Source: Atrina japonica
Taxonomy: Eukaryota > Mollusca > Bivalvia > Pterioida > Pinnidae
Assembly: GCA_030159075.1 (NCBI GenBank)
Contig: BROG01000226.1
Coordinates: 610,001 to 674,000, forward strand
Length of the DNA stretch: 64,000 bases
Direction of reading: 5' to 3'
The notes below the pieces were generated by a model, which did no database searches, was not told the DNA's origin, and saw only the letters and a program-made list of their open reading frames with translations. Positions 48,101 to 56,166 of the stretch are shown piece by piece. Every line of letters starts with the position of its first letter. Positions within the stretch are counted from its first letter, which is position 1. The position numbers and the translations under genes are program-made.

Positions 48101-49118
48101 CATGTATAACAACAGTAAATAACATATAACAGCAATAAATAACATATAACAGCAATAAATAACATGTATAACAACAATGAATAACATGTTTAACAACAAT
48201 AAGTAACATCATATATAATAATAAATAACATCATGTATAACAACAGTAAATAACATCTTGTATAACAACAGTAAATAACATGTATAACACCACTAAAATA
48301 ACATGTATAACAACAGTAAATAACATGTATAACAACAGTAAATAACATATATAACAACAGTAAATAACATGTATAACAATGATAAATAACATATATAACA
48401 ACAGTAAATAACATGTATAACAACAGTAAATAACATAACAACAGTTAATAACATGTGTAACAACAGTAAATAACATGTATAACAACAGTGAATAACATGT
48501 GTAACAACAGTAAATAACATGTATTACAGCAATAAATAACTTCATGTATCTATATTTTCTATAAAATCCTGTCAGTATGGTAAAATTTATATAACTTGAC
48601 AGGGTGGAGTCTCGTGAACCCTTTCTTGACTTGGATGAGTTTAAATTTTAGGTAATAAAGGTAACCCGAATAATCCAGTCGTTATATTCCACCACTCTTC
48701 GATTGATCCATTAATGCCTGAATGCATTTGACTGATACTAGAGCAACATGGGATTTGTTTATCTTAACATGTGGTGCAAAAAGTAGGAGGAGTTATAAAT
48801 TGTTTGCAAACATGTGCAGTGGAACAAAAATCATGTTTCTGTTTGAATTTTAAAGTCATATTGTCTTCTAAAAGCCAAAGGTATTAAGAAACATTAAATT
48901 GCGGTTCTTTCCCGGAAGTATTGAGTGGATCGTAGCCAAAATGTGTTAACACAAGAGATTGTTTGACATTAGTAAGAGTTCTGATTTTCCTGACTCATTG
49001 AATAACTTGGATTCATTTTTTATTTCACCAGGGATCTTTAGTCACCAAGCTTCCTGAAGATCAGATGGAAAATGGAACATTCCTGGACTTTGTTCACCAC
49101 TTGATACTGCCCAAATAA
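27138..49118 (+). CDS. MPND: MPN domain-containing protein MPND (RAMA + JAMM), 15 exons
   Basis: Segments: 27138-27141 (inferred), 28785-28993, 30050-30196, 30693-30791, 31648-31856, 32624-32661, 34752-34878, 36152-36248, 38260-38332, 41189-41265, 43014-43182, 44705-44775, 45933-46022, 46430-46522, 49032-49118. They total 1590 nt, giving 529 residues; human MPND is about 471. All phases agree. Order: acidic stretch (residues 15-33), RAMA domain (about 38-150, ending NPNKKSGCGWAS / MYKGKKLDVWKAAW), a Ser/Asn/Pro-rich linker (about 150-275), and the MPN+/JAMM domain (about 278-500). Catalytic features: E320 in TTSEVVGYLGG; H377, H379, S387 and D390 in WYHSHPFCQSDPSVKD, an intact HxHPx6SxxD zinc motif. 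The family is a JAMM protease/deubiquitinase candidate; mammalian MPND is reported to read N6-methyladenine DNA through RAMA. If exon 1 is wrong, M14 at 28820 is the fallback start. Confidence 0.95.
27569..27887 (-). mobile_element. Miniature LTR element (TRIM-like), family B, copy 2, in MPND intron 1
   Basis: Minus orientation: 5' LTR 27887-27772 (TGTAGCAGTGCAGAGG...CCTACTACA), two bases, primer site TGGCACCCAAC, then about 94 bp internal DNA. A G-rich polypurine tract (12 or more G plus GAG) precedes the 3' LTR 27677-27569. Perfect 5-bp target-site duplication AAGTG at 27564-27568 and 27888-27892. The 3' LTR holds a B box GGTTCAAATCC (27612-27602); its A-box region has a short deletion. It shares LTR, primer site and internal sequence (for example TCGTTGATTTCTGG) with copy 1. 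Confidence 0.8.
28785..28993 (+). CDS. MPND: MPND exon 2
   Basis: Residues 2-71. Acceptor TTTTTTAATCATTGTAG, donor CTG/GTAAGA. An acidic run (EEDDDDEEEEEEE) is followed by the RAMA start CVTLQMLIAEKIIEPG and LSLKYL. Its 3' edge is the first unit of a minisatellite that repeats the donor. Confidence 0.92.
28985..29390 (+). repeat. 55-bp minisatellite carrying copies of the MPND exon 2 splice donor
   Basis: Begins at the exon 2/intron 2 boundary. Each unit contains AAATACCTGGTAAGACTT; GT dinucleotides equivalent to the real donor (28994) lie at 29042, 29097, 29152, 29207, 29262, 29317 and 29372. The first spacing is 48 bp, the rest 55 bp. Confidence 0.95.
30050..30196 (+). CDS. MPND: MPND exon 3
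   Basis: Residues 72-120, GRRFIADLLVDGKIQ, TFTSPSSWAMHCKR and NPNKKSGCGWAS: the core of the RAMA domain. Acceptor TTTCTTCAG, donor GTAAGT. Confidence 0.96.
30693..30791 (+). CDS. MPND: MPND exon 4
   Basis: Residues 121-153, VMYKGKKLDVWKAAWFRKHR then PCSPARSQENLRE. End of the RAMA domain. Acceptor ATTGTAAAG, donor GTATGT. Confidence 0.95.
31648..31856 (+). CDS. MPND: MPND exon 5 (linker)
   Basis: Residues 154-222 plus two bases. A low-complexity hydrophilic linker rich in Asn, Pro, Thr and Ser. Acceptor TCATTACAG, donor GTATCA. Assigned by phase and splice sites; weakly conserved by nature. Confidence 0.85.
31960..32210. mobile_element. Palindromic element of the TTTTCGCTCC family, MPND intron 5
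   Basis: GCATACATGGAAATTTTCGC at the left; GTGAAAATTAGCAGGTGTAC followed by AGTAT at the right, with internal AATTTGCCCT repeats. Related to 57000-57217. Confidence 0.45.
32421..32590. mobile_element. CAGTGGAACC inverted-repeat element, copy 2, MPND intron 5
   Basis: Begins CAGTGGAACCTGTCTTGAG, continues with GACCAC repeats, and ends near GTGGTCACTTTAGATATGG. Right end diverged. Confidence 0.55.
32624..32661 (+). CDS. MPND: MPND exon 6 (38-nt microexon, linker)
   Basis: Residues 223-235 (RSSDSTVNGFQEE) plus one base. Acceptor TTTTTTCCAAG, donor GTAAAT. Phase fits exons 5 and 7. Skipping it would break the frame. Confidence 0.75.
32815..32995 (+). repeat. Three copies of a roughly 60-bp unit, MPND intron 6
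   Basis: GTCACAGCTGACTCGTGACT recurs (third copy GTCACAGTTGACTCG), each followed by TTAACACA.CTAGCTTA.CATAG. Confidence 0.9.
33240..33890 (+). repeat. 66-bp minisatellite, about 9-10 copies, MPND intron 6
   Basis: Unit contains ATCACTTGTCAGGTAAAGGG and AGACATGAATACAGGCCTTT. Because 66 is 22 codons, a 167-codon frame (repeat MITCQVKGDMNTGLCVFRGC) stays open; it lies wholly within the intron and is treated as a by-product. Confidence 0.95.
34024..34215. repeat. Dispersed repeat fragment (SINE-like 3' text), MPND intron 6
   Basis: TTGTTGTTGTTTAACATCCC followed by GTCACAAATTTTGACTTGTG, GCAATGAGAGTTCTCTTATG. Similar wording at 46785-46860 (GCCACAAATTTCGACCTGTG, GCATTGAGGGTTCTTTTACA). Confidence 0.5.
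34752..34878 (+). CDS. MPND: MPND exon 7 (linker)
   Basis: Residues 236-277 plus two bases, including ALNLSIKGPNSN and HSSLKKRSQN, a basic patch. Acceptor TCTTATTCCAG, donor GTAAGT. Confidence 0.85.
35108..35260. mobile_element. Palindromic element, MPND intron 7
   Basis: CCCCTATTTTGAGTATATGA then CAAAGGAATCTCAATCC is mirrored by GGATTGAGATTCCTTTGGCA then TACCCTTAAGGTAGGGG. Arms of about 55 bp around a short loop. Confidence 0.75.
36152..36248 (+). CDS. MPND: MPND exon 8
   Basis: Residues 278-310, DPNVLVECESFKNLGKIQPF then SVSMATNAMILM, the beginning of the MPN domain (human: LVEVTSF...FQPFNV). Acceptor AACTCTTGCAG, donor GTATGT. Confidence 0.95.
36895..37660 (+). repeat. About 64-bp minisatellite with shuffled units, MPND intron 8
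   Basis: AGGAACACAAATGGTCTATA then AGTATTGGCATTGATCCAGT and GGCCCTGGTTTTATGTATAC; about 12 units, some truncated or rearranged. Confidence 0.95.
38038..38178. mobile_element. 141-bp near-perfect palindromic element just upstream of MPND exon 9
   Basis: TGTGAAAAAACAGCAAACAC then ACTCTAAATTCACAAATTTT is mirrored by AAAATTTGTAAATTTAGAGT then GTCTTTACTGTTTTTTCACA. It ends 81 bp before the exon. Confidence 0.85.
38260..38332 (+). CDS. MPND: MPND exon 9 (catalytic Glu)
   Basis: Residues 311-334 plus one base, DFHSHVTTSEVVGYLGGKWD. E320 is the JAMM general base. Acceptor ATTTTGCAG, donor GTAAGT. A 141-bp palindromic element ends 81 bp upstream. Confidence 0.97.
38795..39487. mobile_element. CAGTGGAACC element, copy 3, with internal 31-bp tandem array
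   Basis: Left end CAGTGGAACCCATCTTGAA after TA, right end GGTCTCTCAAGACAGATTCC. The interior is about 17 repeats of GTCGTAAAAGACCACCTGTC plus TTGAGAGACCA, including one larger tandem duplication. Frames on both strands are artefacts. In MPND intron 9. Confidence 0.85.
39540..40665. mobile_element. Dispersed repeat with CTCAGGTGAGC end, two tandem halves, MPND intron 9
   Basis: Two related blocks (39600-40010 and 40130-40500) share TTAAAAATCTTCTTCTCCAG, ATTCAAGTTTGTATTTTCAT... and AGGTGAAGAAATGTTTTTCT. It ends TTCTCAGGTGAGCAACTGAG. Inverse relative of 14757-15615. Confidence 0.7.
40784..41063 (+). mobile_element. tRNA-derived SINE, MPND intron 9
   Basis: tRNA-like head with A box TGTCTCAGTTGGTAGCACG (40790 on) and B box GTTCAAGTCC (40834-40843), then a body of about 200 bp (GACAGTAAAAATCAAGGTCC, CTCACTGCTCAATGGGCATA) and tail AACAACAATACAACCAACCA. 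This head/body/tail layout is typical of molluscan tRNA SINEs. Not a functional tRNA. Confidence 0.8.
41189..41265 (+). CDS. MPND: MPND exon 10
   Basis: Residues 335-360, HLSILHAYPCRCRLADSHRA then AKVEEE. Acceptor CATTTCAG, donor GTGGGT (somewhat weak). It matches the AFPCRSRL segment of mammalian MPND. Confidence 0.95.
41425..41690. mobile_element. CAGTGAAACC-type inverted-repeat element, MPND intron 10
   Basis: TACAGTGAAACCTGTCTGGA at the left; interior GGTCTCTCGAGACAGGTGGT and similar units in the orientation opposite to copy 3. Right end not clear. Confidence 0.55.
41926..42430 (+). repeat. 26-bp minisatellite, about 19 copies, MPND intron 10
   Basis: Unit GATGTACTGGTAGTCTGGGT plus CATTAT, very homogeneous. 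Confidence 0.97.
43014..43182 (+). CDS. MPND: MPND exon 11 (zinc-binding JAMM motif)
   Basis: Residues 361-416 plus one base. SLVGWYHSHPFCQSDPSVKD contains H377, H379, S387 and D390, complete for zinc chelation and catalysis. Acceptor CATTTCATTTCAG, donor GTAAGT. Confidence 0.98.
43475..43560 (+). repeat. Three copies of a roughly 31-bp unit, MPND intron 11
   Basis: AACATACTTTATGTTATTCA followed by TGATAAA, repeated three times. Confidence 0.9.
44705..44775 (+). CDS. MPND: MPND exon 12
   Basis: Residues 417-440, APYNRQRLKKDSVFRMFMVM then PPLE, a core MPN strand. Acceptor TATCTTTCAG, donor GTAAGT. Confidence 0.95.
44870..45785 (+). repeat. Long degenerate tandem array, MPND intron 12
   Basis: GTATAGGATGTAGGTAGGAA then GTTAGTGTGTATGTGGT in about 25 imperfect copies of 30-40 bp, filling most of the intron. 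Confidence 0.92.
45933..46022 (+). CDS. MPND: MPND exon 13
   Basis: Residues 441-470, SEPSEFGIPMIVKYSV to LLSEM. Acceptor TTTCTATTTCAG. The donor GTCAGC is poor; retaining the intron would add about 33 residues and then a stop near 46119. Confidence 0.9.
46430..46522 (+). CDS. MPND: MPND exon 14
   Basis: Residues 471-501, KEITDFYKGTADWLKFRQSW then QPSITYLEKLK. Acceptor TTATCACAG, donor GTAATT. It aligns with the EFYKGSPDL...YLDKLK region of mammalian MPND. Confidence 0.94.
47296..47450 (+). repeat. Dispersed repeat, copy 1, MPND intron 14
   Basis: GAGATTCGGAAATTGTTTTT, CATGTTGAGACCATTTG and ATAATGGACTTGGAGTTTCC are shared with 61848-61980 (GTTTAGGATTCGCAATTGTT, CATGTTGCGACGATTTGC, CTAATGGACCTGAGTTTCG). 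Confidence 0.7.
47570..48560 (+). repeat. About 1-kb array of a 22-bp unit, MPND intron 14
   Basis: Unit AACAACAGTAAATAACATGT plus AT, about 40-45 copies with variants. Long minus-strand frames (YCCYTCYLLLLYMLF type) are by-products. Confidence 0.97.
49032..49118 (+). CDS. MPND: MPND exon 15 (last, coding part)
   Basis: Residues 502-529 and TAA: GSLVTKLPEDQMENGTFLDF then VHHLILPK. Acceptor TATTTCACCAG. The 3' UTR runs into tandem repeats; AATAAA at about 50673 is one possible poly(A) signal. Confidence 0.92.
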   Translation, partial: GSLVTKLPEDQMENGTFLDFVHHLILPK

Positions 49119-49309
49119 ACTTTGATATGTGGACCATTGAAGTACATTTTGTAAACAAGGTTGTGGATATTTTTGAAAAGGTTGTTGGAGCTGGAATCCT
49201 CCTTTTGAGAGCTGTCCATGAAGAGTTTGACATTCATTCATACTTTTCATTGACCTTCAAATCAAAGACATTCATTTGAAACATGGCCTGCTGATGTTAA
49301 CCACCAACA

Positions 49310-49620
49310 AGTTATCTTGATGTGGTGTTCTGATTACTCAGAATCATACAAGTTATCTTGATGTGTTTTGCTGATTATTCAGAATCACACGTTATCTTGA
49401 TTTGGTGTGCTGATTTTTCAGAATAACAAAAGTTATCTTGATGTGGTGTGCTGATTATTCAGAATTACAAAAGTCATCATTATGAGGTTTGCTGATTATT
49501 CAGAATCACACACATTAACTTGATGTGGTGTGCTGATTATTCAGAATTACAAAAGTAATCTTGATGAGGTGTGCTGATTATTCAGAATCACACAAGTTAT
49601 CTTGATGTGATGATTTGTTC
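49310..49620 (+). repeat. About 40-bp tandem repeat, 7-8 copies, MPND 3' UTR/downstream
   Basis: GTTATCTTGATGTGGTGTGC then TGATTATTCAGAATCACACA. Confidence 0.93.
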
Positions 49621-49626
49621 TGTTCT

Positions 49627-49782
49627 GCTGAAGTTAAATTTGATTATCTGATTATCTTATGGTGATATTTATCTTACTTTTTAACTTTACACTGGCATTA
49701 TGCTGAAGTTAAATTTGATTATCTGATTATCTTATGGTGATATTTATCTTACTTTTTAACTTTACACTGGCATTATCTTGTA
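49627..49782 (+). repeat. Direct duplication of about 74 bp
   Basis: GCTGAAGTTAAATTTGATTA ... TTTAACTTTACACTGGCATTAT occurs twice in tandem. Confidence 0.95.
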
Positions 49783-51593
49783 TTCATCTCACAAAATGAT
49801 GGGACATTAGTCTTGGACATATCTCTCTACGTTACGTTATGTTTATCTTGTAGTTCCTAAAGCTGTCAAGGGAGTTAATATGATAAAGCACCGTGGAATC
49901 ATTTATTTTTCGTGGTTTTAAATTTTTGTGGTTTTTTTCATCGAAATGAATTTGACATCAGCTTTATTTATCTTATGATATCTTATTGTCAAACATTCAA
50001 ACAAAAATTACAAAATGAAGTTTTCAACTAAAATTTATGATTTTATGGTATGTGGTATTAACTCTATTAAGATGATAGTATGTAATATAGATAATCTGAA
50101 TGTTTATATTATCATAGTTTGTCCCTAGTTTCAAAAGGTCAAGAATATAATTGACAATTAGATATAGGTTCATGTAAGATTTTATGAAAATATATTGCGA
50201 TCTGATATTAAATAGATCAGATGTACTAATAAACTGTTATCTTGTATATCTGATATGTTATCTCTGGTATTCTTGATTGGTAAGCAAATTAGGAAGTAGA
50301 TTATGTAATTATTACCATTGAACATGATTTATTTCAAGCAACAAGAAGGAAAACTGCTGTTAAAGCAAGTGATTTCAATTGAAAAATTCACAAAGTATAT
50401 GGCTTGTTCTTTCATTTTGTTTCTTTTTCTGTACCTGATCTTATTTAGCAAGTGACCTTATTATATAGGACTTCTGTCCAGGGATTATATTATATAGATG
50501 GAGTCTTTGTATAGAGGTATTTTTTATAAAGATGACTTCTACTTTGAGAATCTTCTAAATTGAGGTGGCCCTGTATTTAGAGATCAACTTTCTGTGGATG
50601 TGAACATTACACACAATCACACTTTGTACAGAGATGGTATGCTATAAAGTTAAATCTGTACCTCCATTTTGAAATAAAGGTTTGATGCATGTCAAGTAAC
50701 TTACTCCATGACATTTGAACAAAAAATATCTTGAAATAATTTAATCATGTAATGTCTTCCAATCATGAAATTAAGATGACATTTTCTGTATCTAATCTAT
50801 TGTTGATGGTTGAAAAGCACCATTATATATAACAAACTGATAGGCTGGCATTTATTCATTTGAAGGAAGTGAAGATGGTCCCACATTATCTTGGGAACAT
50901 AATTTTGTTATCAGTAAATTATGATAATGCATCAGTTATTGTAGAACTTGTATCAAGTCATGCCGTAACAAAACCAGATATTTTCAGGTCAGCTGAGTCA
51001 AAGGCTCAGGGTGATCTATTGCCATAGTCTTTTAATAAATGCCTAATTCAAAGCAGTCTGTGTGGTACTACTTGCCACTGCCAAAATAAATCAAGTCTGG
51101 AGTTTTTGTTCACTTGTGCTGTCTAAAAGAAATAATTCTCGAAGTCTCAAAGCATGATGTACTTAACATGTGACACATTTTGGTCGGATAGTAAAGCAAA
51201 TAATGGTCTTTGTTTTGACAATGTCTGTCCTTCTGTCTGTGTCAGCAATGTGCATTTTATAGTTACAAAATTTGAATAAAAAAACAACAACATGATTGTT
51301 TGTACCAGGAAATCCAGAAAGCAATTTTTTGTAAATATTTCATAAAGTCCTCACATGTGAACAGCATGAGCAGTATGGATGCAATCACCAAATATAACCA
51401 TAGTCTTAACAAAAATAAAAACTCTTTTTCATATTTATAACATTCCAGCCTACATTAGATCTCACTGATAATTATGAATCTCTATGGATCTCCTGGACAC
51501 ACAGTAGGTAAAAGTATGATCTATATTTCATATGGAAGGTGAATAATTTTGTCATAAAAAGCTTGAAAGTTGTTATGCCTTGATAATTAATTT

Positions 51594-51679
51594 AGTCATC
51601 AACCCCTAAAAACAATGGACTCTTCTATAAAGCAATGGCTTAGACCAGCCCAAATGTGTCTTTAGGGTTGAATGAGTTA
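51594..51679. mobile_element. TTAACTCATT-family miniature element, copy 3
   Basis: Same core, diverged left end (TAGTCATCAACCCC), right end GAATGAGTTA. Confidence 0.65.
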
Positions 51680-51886
51680 GGGCATATTGTCTTAGTATCA
51701 GAAAATAAAAAAAATGATAATTTCAGGCACTATGCTATTATTACTTATGTCCTGTGTACAAATAATTTCATATTCAGTTAGTATGACAAGGCCACTGTTA
51801 AACAGAAATGTGTAATAAATATAAAATGTAGATTGTTCTGTCAAAATTGGTCAACCTTAAGTATTTAATAAGACTACTGTCTGCTC

Positions 51887-52575
51887 GGCTCACTTCCGAA
51901 ATCGGAAAATCATCCAGTTCTTTTATTATATCACCCATGACATAAGTTTCACCCCCTCCCAGTTAAGAAAGTTGTCTGATAATAACTAAATACAGCACTC
52001 AGTCCTCAAGTTTTAAAACCAAGACGCCGATATCCCCAGAAAAAGTTTTTTGAGTAGGCAGTTTCCCATAGTAAATCAACATCTCGGTGTTGGTGCCATT
52101 TTTAGAACAGTACATTTCAACAAGTTAAGAGAGAAGTAGATGACATTTATTTTATTATTATTTATTCATCACAGTCACACTTCTTGTTTAAAAGAAGTCG
52201 TCAATCATTTTAAACGTGATTATATATAATTTAATTTCTCTAGTTATCTTCACTTTTTCATTCAAGAAGCCTGCTGAGACTGCTTGTGCAATCAATAATA
52301 TATTGTGTACCTGTTAAAAATGGAACTGTCCACAACTGACGTCTTTGAGTAAATACAGGAATTCCCTCCACAGGGTACAACATTATTTTCAACTCTGCGA
52401 ACGACCACCCCTACTATATTTAAATCATTTTTGCTTACTCATTTGAATAGATAATAATGAGAGATCGCATTTTAATTATTACACAACTTATTTCAGATAT
52501 TAAAGCCCTCACTATGTACTATGATTGCTTTGCATTTGAAAATATCAAAGATTTTCCCAATTTCTGAAGTGAGCC
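51887..52575. mobile_element. 689-bp element with GGCTCACTTC inverted ends
   Basis: GGCTCACTTCCGAAATCGGA then AAATC at the left; GATTTTCCCAATTTCTGAAG then TGAGCC at the right (inverted, about 25 bp). No coding content. Confidence 0.65.
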
Positions 52576-53329
52576 ACATGGACACTAGACAATGTCCGTG
52601 ATATGTGGTCAAGTCCATTTTTCCAGGTTAGATGTGTAAATGTGGAGTATACTTTTTCCACCAACAGTTGGATTATCCTATGTCATTGATATGTAAGATG
52701 TATGAGTTAGGGGCATTGCCTTTCAAAAACTGCTGGAAATTATGATGCTGTTGCTATTGTGATAAAACGACCGCAATATTTTTATCAGTATATGTAAGAC
52801 TGAAACTTTAAAAAAAATATTAAAATAACTGCCTTAATGTTATTGCTTTACACCGTTTGAACCAACATTTTATACCATTTTAATCAGTAATTTTCACCAT
52901 TTGAATCAATGTCCATAAATCATAAACCACTCTAATGAAAATGGTACATACACTATGTCTGTGTACTGAGAATCTTCATCTACATATTACATATACCTGT
53001 TTTTACTGTGTTTAGGTGTGATTTTTTAAGTCATGTGCAGTTTTGTTGGTTGGTAATGGTTTTTTCTTATTATCAGTACAAAGTTCTAACTATGGAAACC
53101 AAGTTAAGATTTTTTCTTTCTCAAGTAAAACAAATGTCTAGCTCCAAAACCAAAAGTGAAGATTCATCTATATTTGACACCAAGTATCTGTATATAAACT
53201 GTATGGATACTTCCTGTTATACATTTTTTGCATGGGAGATTTTAAAGGCTTGGATTTTTTTTTTAATTTTGGCCCGTTTTTCAAAATTAAAACATTGATT
53301 TTATATTGATGATATTTATGTGCATTTCT

Positions 53330-53530
53330 GTCTTTAACCAAAGGGTTGTTTTATCAAAAAGTCCTAAGTCGTGAGTTAATGAACCTTAAAACAACACCAT
53401 TGTATCAACTCTACCATAATCGATAGAGGGGAAGGTACGTAAACACAGAATAATGGCAATGTATGCCACAGGCCTTTTCATTGGCTAAAGTCAGGAATAT
53501 CGACGTCGGGTCAGTCTTAAGTGAAATTTT
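53330..53530. repeat. Diverged relative of the CGTTTTATCAAAAAGTC element
   Basis: GTTGTTTTATCAAAAAGTCC and TAAGTCGTGAGTTAATGAAC resemble the start of 55815-56166. Confidence 0.4.
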
Positions 53531-54044
53531 AGATCGGTGGTAAATGTCGCCACCAGTGAAAATATGAAATGTAATCTGTCAAAGTGTTTGAGGAATGACA
53601 TGGATCAGAAAACCATGACTCGGGAATATGACTTTAATGGCATTGTCTTTTTCTTTGATAATCCCCATTTCAATTTTTCGATCTCGGAAACGCAAAAATT
53701 TCAAAATCTGAAACCAGTACACCAAACAATAAATTCCAACCAATGACATAATGAGTTTACATTGTTTATATATCTACAAAATCTGAATGATACTTTTACA
53801 ATATATAGAAAAAAATTAAAATAGAATATTGAATAAATAAAATTTATGAAATTTTGCCAAAGACCAACTTTAAAGCACTACATTTTACTTCTTTATTCCA
53901 ATTTTTATTGCACAAGACGGGAATATACAACTATCATCTATTGAAAGATTATGTTCTCTTTTTAGACGTTTTTTGTACTTTTCTTTTACTTTTTTTATTT
54001 GGTATATATTTGTTTATTTGTTCATATACATGTATTTGTCTATG

Positions 54045-54145
54045 TATTATCATTATTATTATTATTATTATTATTAACATCATTATTTTTATCATCAATT
54101 TTATTATCATTATTATTATTATTAATATTATTTTCATTATTATTA

Positions 54146-54177
<32 letters not shown>

Positions 54178-54351
54178 TTCGTCATCATTATTAATATTAA
54201 TATTATTTTCATTATTGTTATTCTTATCATTATTATTATTATTGTTATTATTATTATATTATTTTCATCATTATTATTTTCATCACTATTATTATTATTA
54301 ATATTATTTTCATCATTATTATTATTATTATTATTATTAATATTATTTTCA

Positions 54352-54383
<32 letters not shown>

Positions 54384-54455
54384 TTCATCATCATTATTAT
54401 TATTAATATTATTTTCATTATTATTATTATTATTATTATTATTAGTCCCCTTGTG
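54045..54455. repeat. Imperfect (ATT)n microsatellite, about 400 bp
   Basis: ATT runs with ATTTTCATC interruptions in a higher-order pattern; a second pure run is at 54606-54642. The 200-codon Ile/Leu frame is an artefact. Confidence 0.98.
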
Positions 54456-54603
54456 ATGAGAGGGGGCATTATAGGTTTTGTCTGCATTTATCTGTCAGTC
54501 TGTCTGTCTGTTAAGATTTAAAGTTTTATAATTGCTCACCATTTGCTTGATAATGGTATCACAGGTAAGTGAAGATATTGATTGATCAATACTCCCGGAA
54601 TGC

Positions 54604-54641
<38 letters not shown>

Positions 54642-54773
54642 GATCGTAGTATCATCATTATTATTATATTATAGCAATCATCACCAAGACTATCATAGAA
54701 AAAATATGATTAGAAACTAATTAGAAAGCAAACTTAAATGCAGAATGAACTTCTTGCTGTCTGTTTAAGGGAC

Positions 54774-55077
54774 ATTAGCTGTGTAAAAACATTTTCTTTC
54801 ATTTTTTACTACTTAGATTGATATACAATAACAAAAAAGAGATATACTCTAGCACTAAAAATTCTTAAATTCCTATATATTTTGTGAAAATTGCTTTAGA
54901 AACCCAGTTCGCCAATTATACACTGGTAATTGATTAATTCAACATTACTATTTTTATGCATATCACACTGGACCTGACCTATTGAATCTAATATTTTTAT
55001 GCCTGTGTATAGCTCCTATTTCTTGTTGTGAAGGTAGACAAAAATGATATTATTTTTTGGGGTAACCACAGCTAATA
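54774..55077. mobile_element. Element with ATTAGCTGTG / CACAGCTAAT ends
   Basis: CATTAGCTGTG at 54774 and CCACAGCTAATACC near 55065. Internal text is shared with 4562-4813. Confidence 0.6.
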
Positions 55078-55814
55078 CCCCTTTAATCGTTTACTGTGGA
55101 CATATGTGTAAACGACATTATTTGACAATTAAACTACACAATCTAACGAATCAAAGTTAGTTAGAGTTACTTCTGGATGTACTTATTTCATGTGATTAAA
55201 ATGCAGATGATTTATCAAGTACTTTTTTCTGTTGTCAAGGTAACTGATTAATATGTGTGTGTTTTTACAAAGTCACCTGTTTTAATCTTTGTATGTGAAC
55301 TTCTATGGGGCAGCTAATCCTTACCTGGTTAATGAGTTTAAGTGTATCATAAATATATCTCAATACCTGTTGTAAAATATGAATACATATATAATAACTC
55401 TGTTTTACTTGGAATATGTGTCAATATTAGATTTAAGTGTATTTCCTTTATCTTTTTTATCTTTTTTTGCTTCATTTTGTGCTGTTTGATAAGTTTGCCA
55501 TGCAAATATGTAAATTTATGATATAATAAATCCCAAGTTAGTGAAAAGAAACAAAAGAGATGTAACACCAGTTTTCATTGGACAGTTCATTGAGATAAAT
55601 CTTTTGCTACACTATGATTGGATAGTATTTTATCATCCAATAAGACACCTTGCATACAAATTGTAGTGCAGTTCATGTTGTAAATCGTGTTCATTTAATC
55701 TGTTTTACCAGTTGTTATTAGAAGATCACCTGATTTCCTGAAGTAAGCTCTCAAATGTTGACACATGCTGTACATAGGAAACAACATGCTTGAACCTGCA
55801 CTGGTTAGAAATTA

Positions 55815-56166
55815 GGGCCCCGTTTTATCAAAAAGTCACAAGTCATAAGTCTTGAGTATATCTGAAAACAAAACTTAGGACAGTTATGTCAACACATCTG
55901 TAACTCAAGTCTTTAGGCCTATTTACGCATTTTCAAGTACCTGTAAGATTTTGATAATTTATAAGTGAATATACCTGCTACAGTTTTAAAGATAAATTAC
56001 CACACTTGCTACAATAACTATATGTACTGCCACTGTGTAAAGACTGCATTTAGTTGTAAGTCAGAAGTCCTAATTCTCTATAAAACGGTCGCCAGTCTAA
56101 ATATAATTATCTGTAATTGTGGTCCAAAGAATAAATCTAAGACTGAGGACCTTTCGTGAAATGGGC
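55815..56166. mobile_element. MITE with GGGCCCCGTTTTATC ends
   Basis: GGGCCCCGTTTTATCAAAAA left, GACCTTTCGTGAAATGGGCC right. Same class as 17815-17962. Confidence 0.65.

Larger units (their letters stand above)
49119..50700 (+). other. MPND: Putative MPND 3' UTR/downstream region
   Basis: No further coding signal. It contains a roughly 40-bp array (49310-49620), a 2-copy duplication (49627-49782) and AATAAA near 50673. The transcript end cannot be fixed from sequence alone. Confidence 0.3.
50700..53980. other. Gene-free stretch
   Basis: No coding exon recognised. It contains one TTAACTCATT element and the inverted-repeat element 51887-52575. The frame at 53008-53298 has no recognisable domain or splice context. 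Confidence 0.4.

Noticed and set aside
47526..48545. Several overlapping minus-strand frames of up to 128 codons
   Set aside because: Pure by-products of the 22-bp array; composition is Tyr/Cys/Leu repeats only, inside an MPND intron.
53854..54456. 200-codon Ile/Leu-rich frame
   Set aside because: Translation of the imperfect ATT microsatellite; the hydrophobicity is compositional, not membrane segments.
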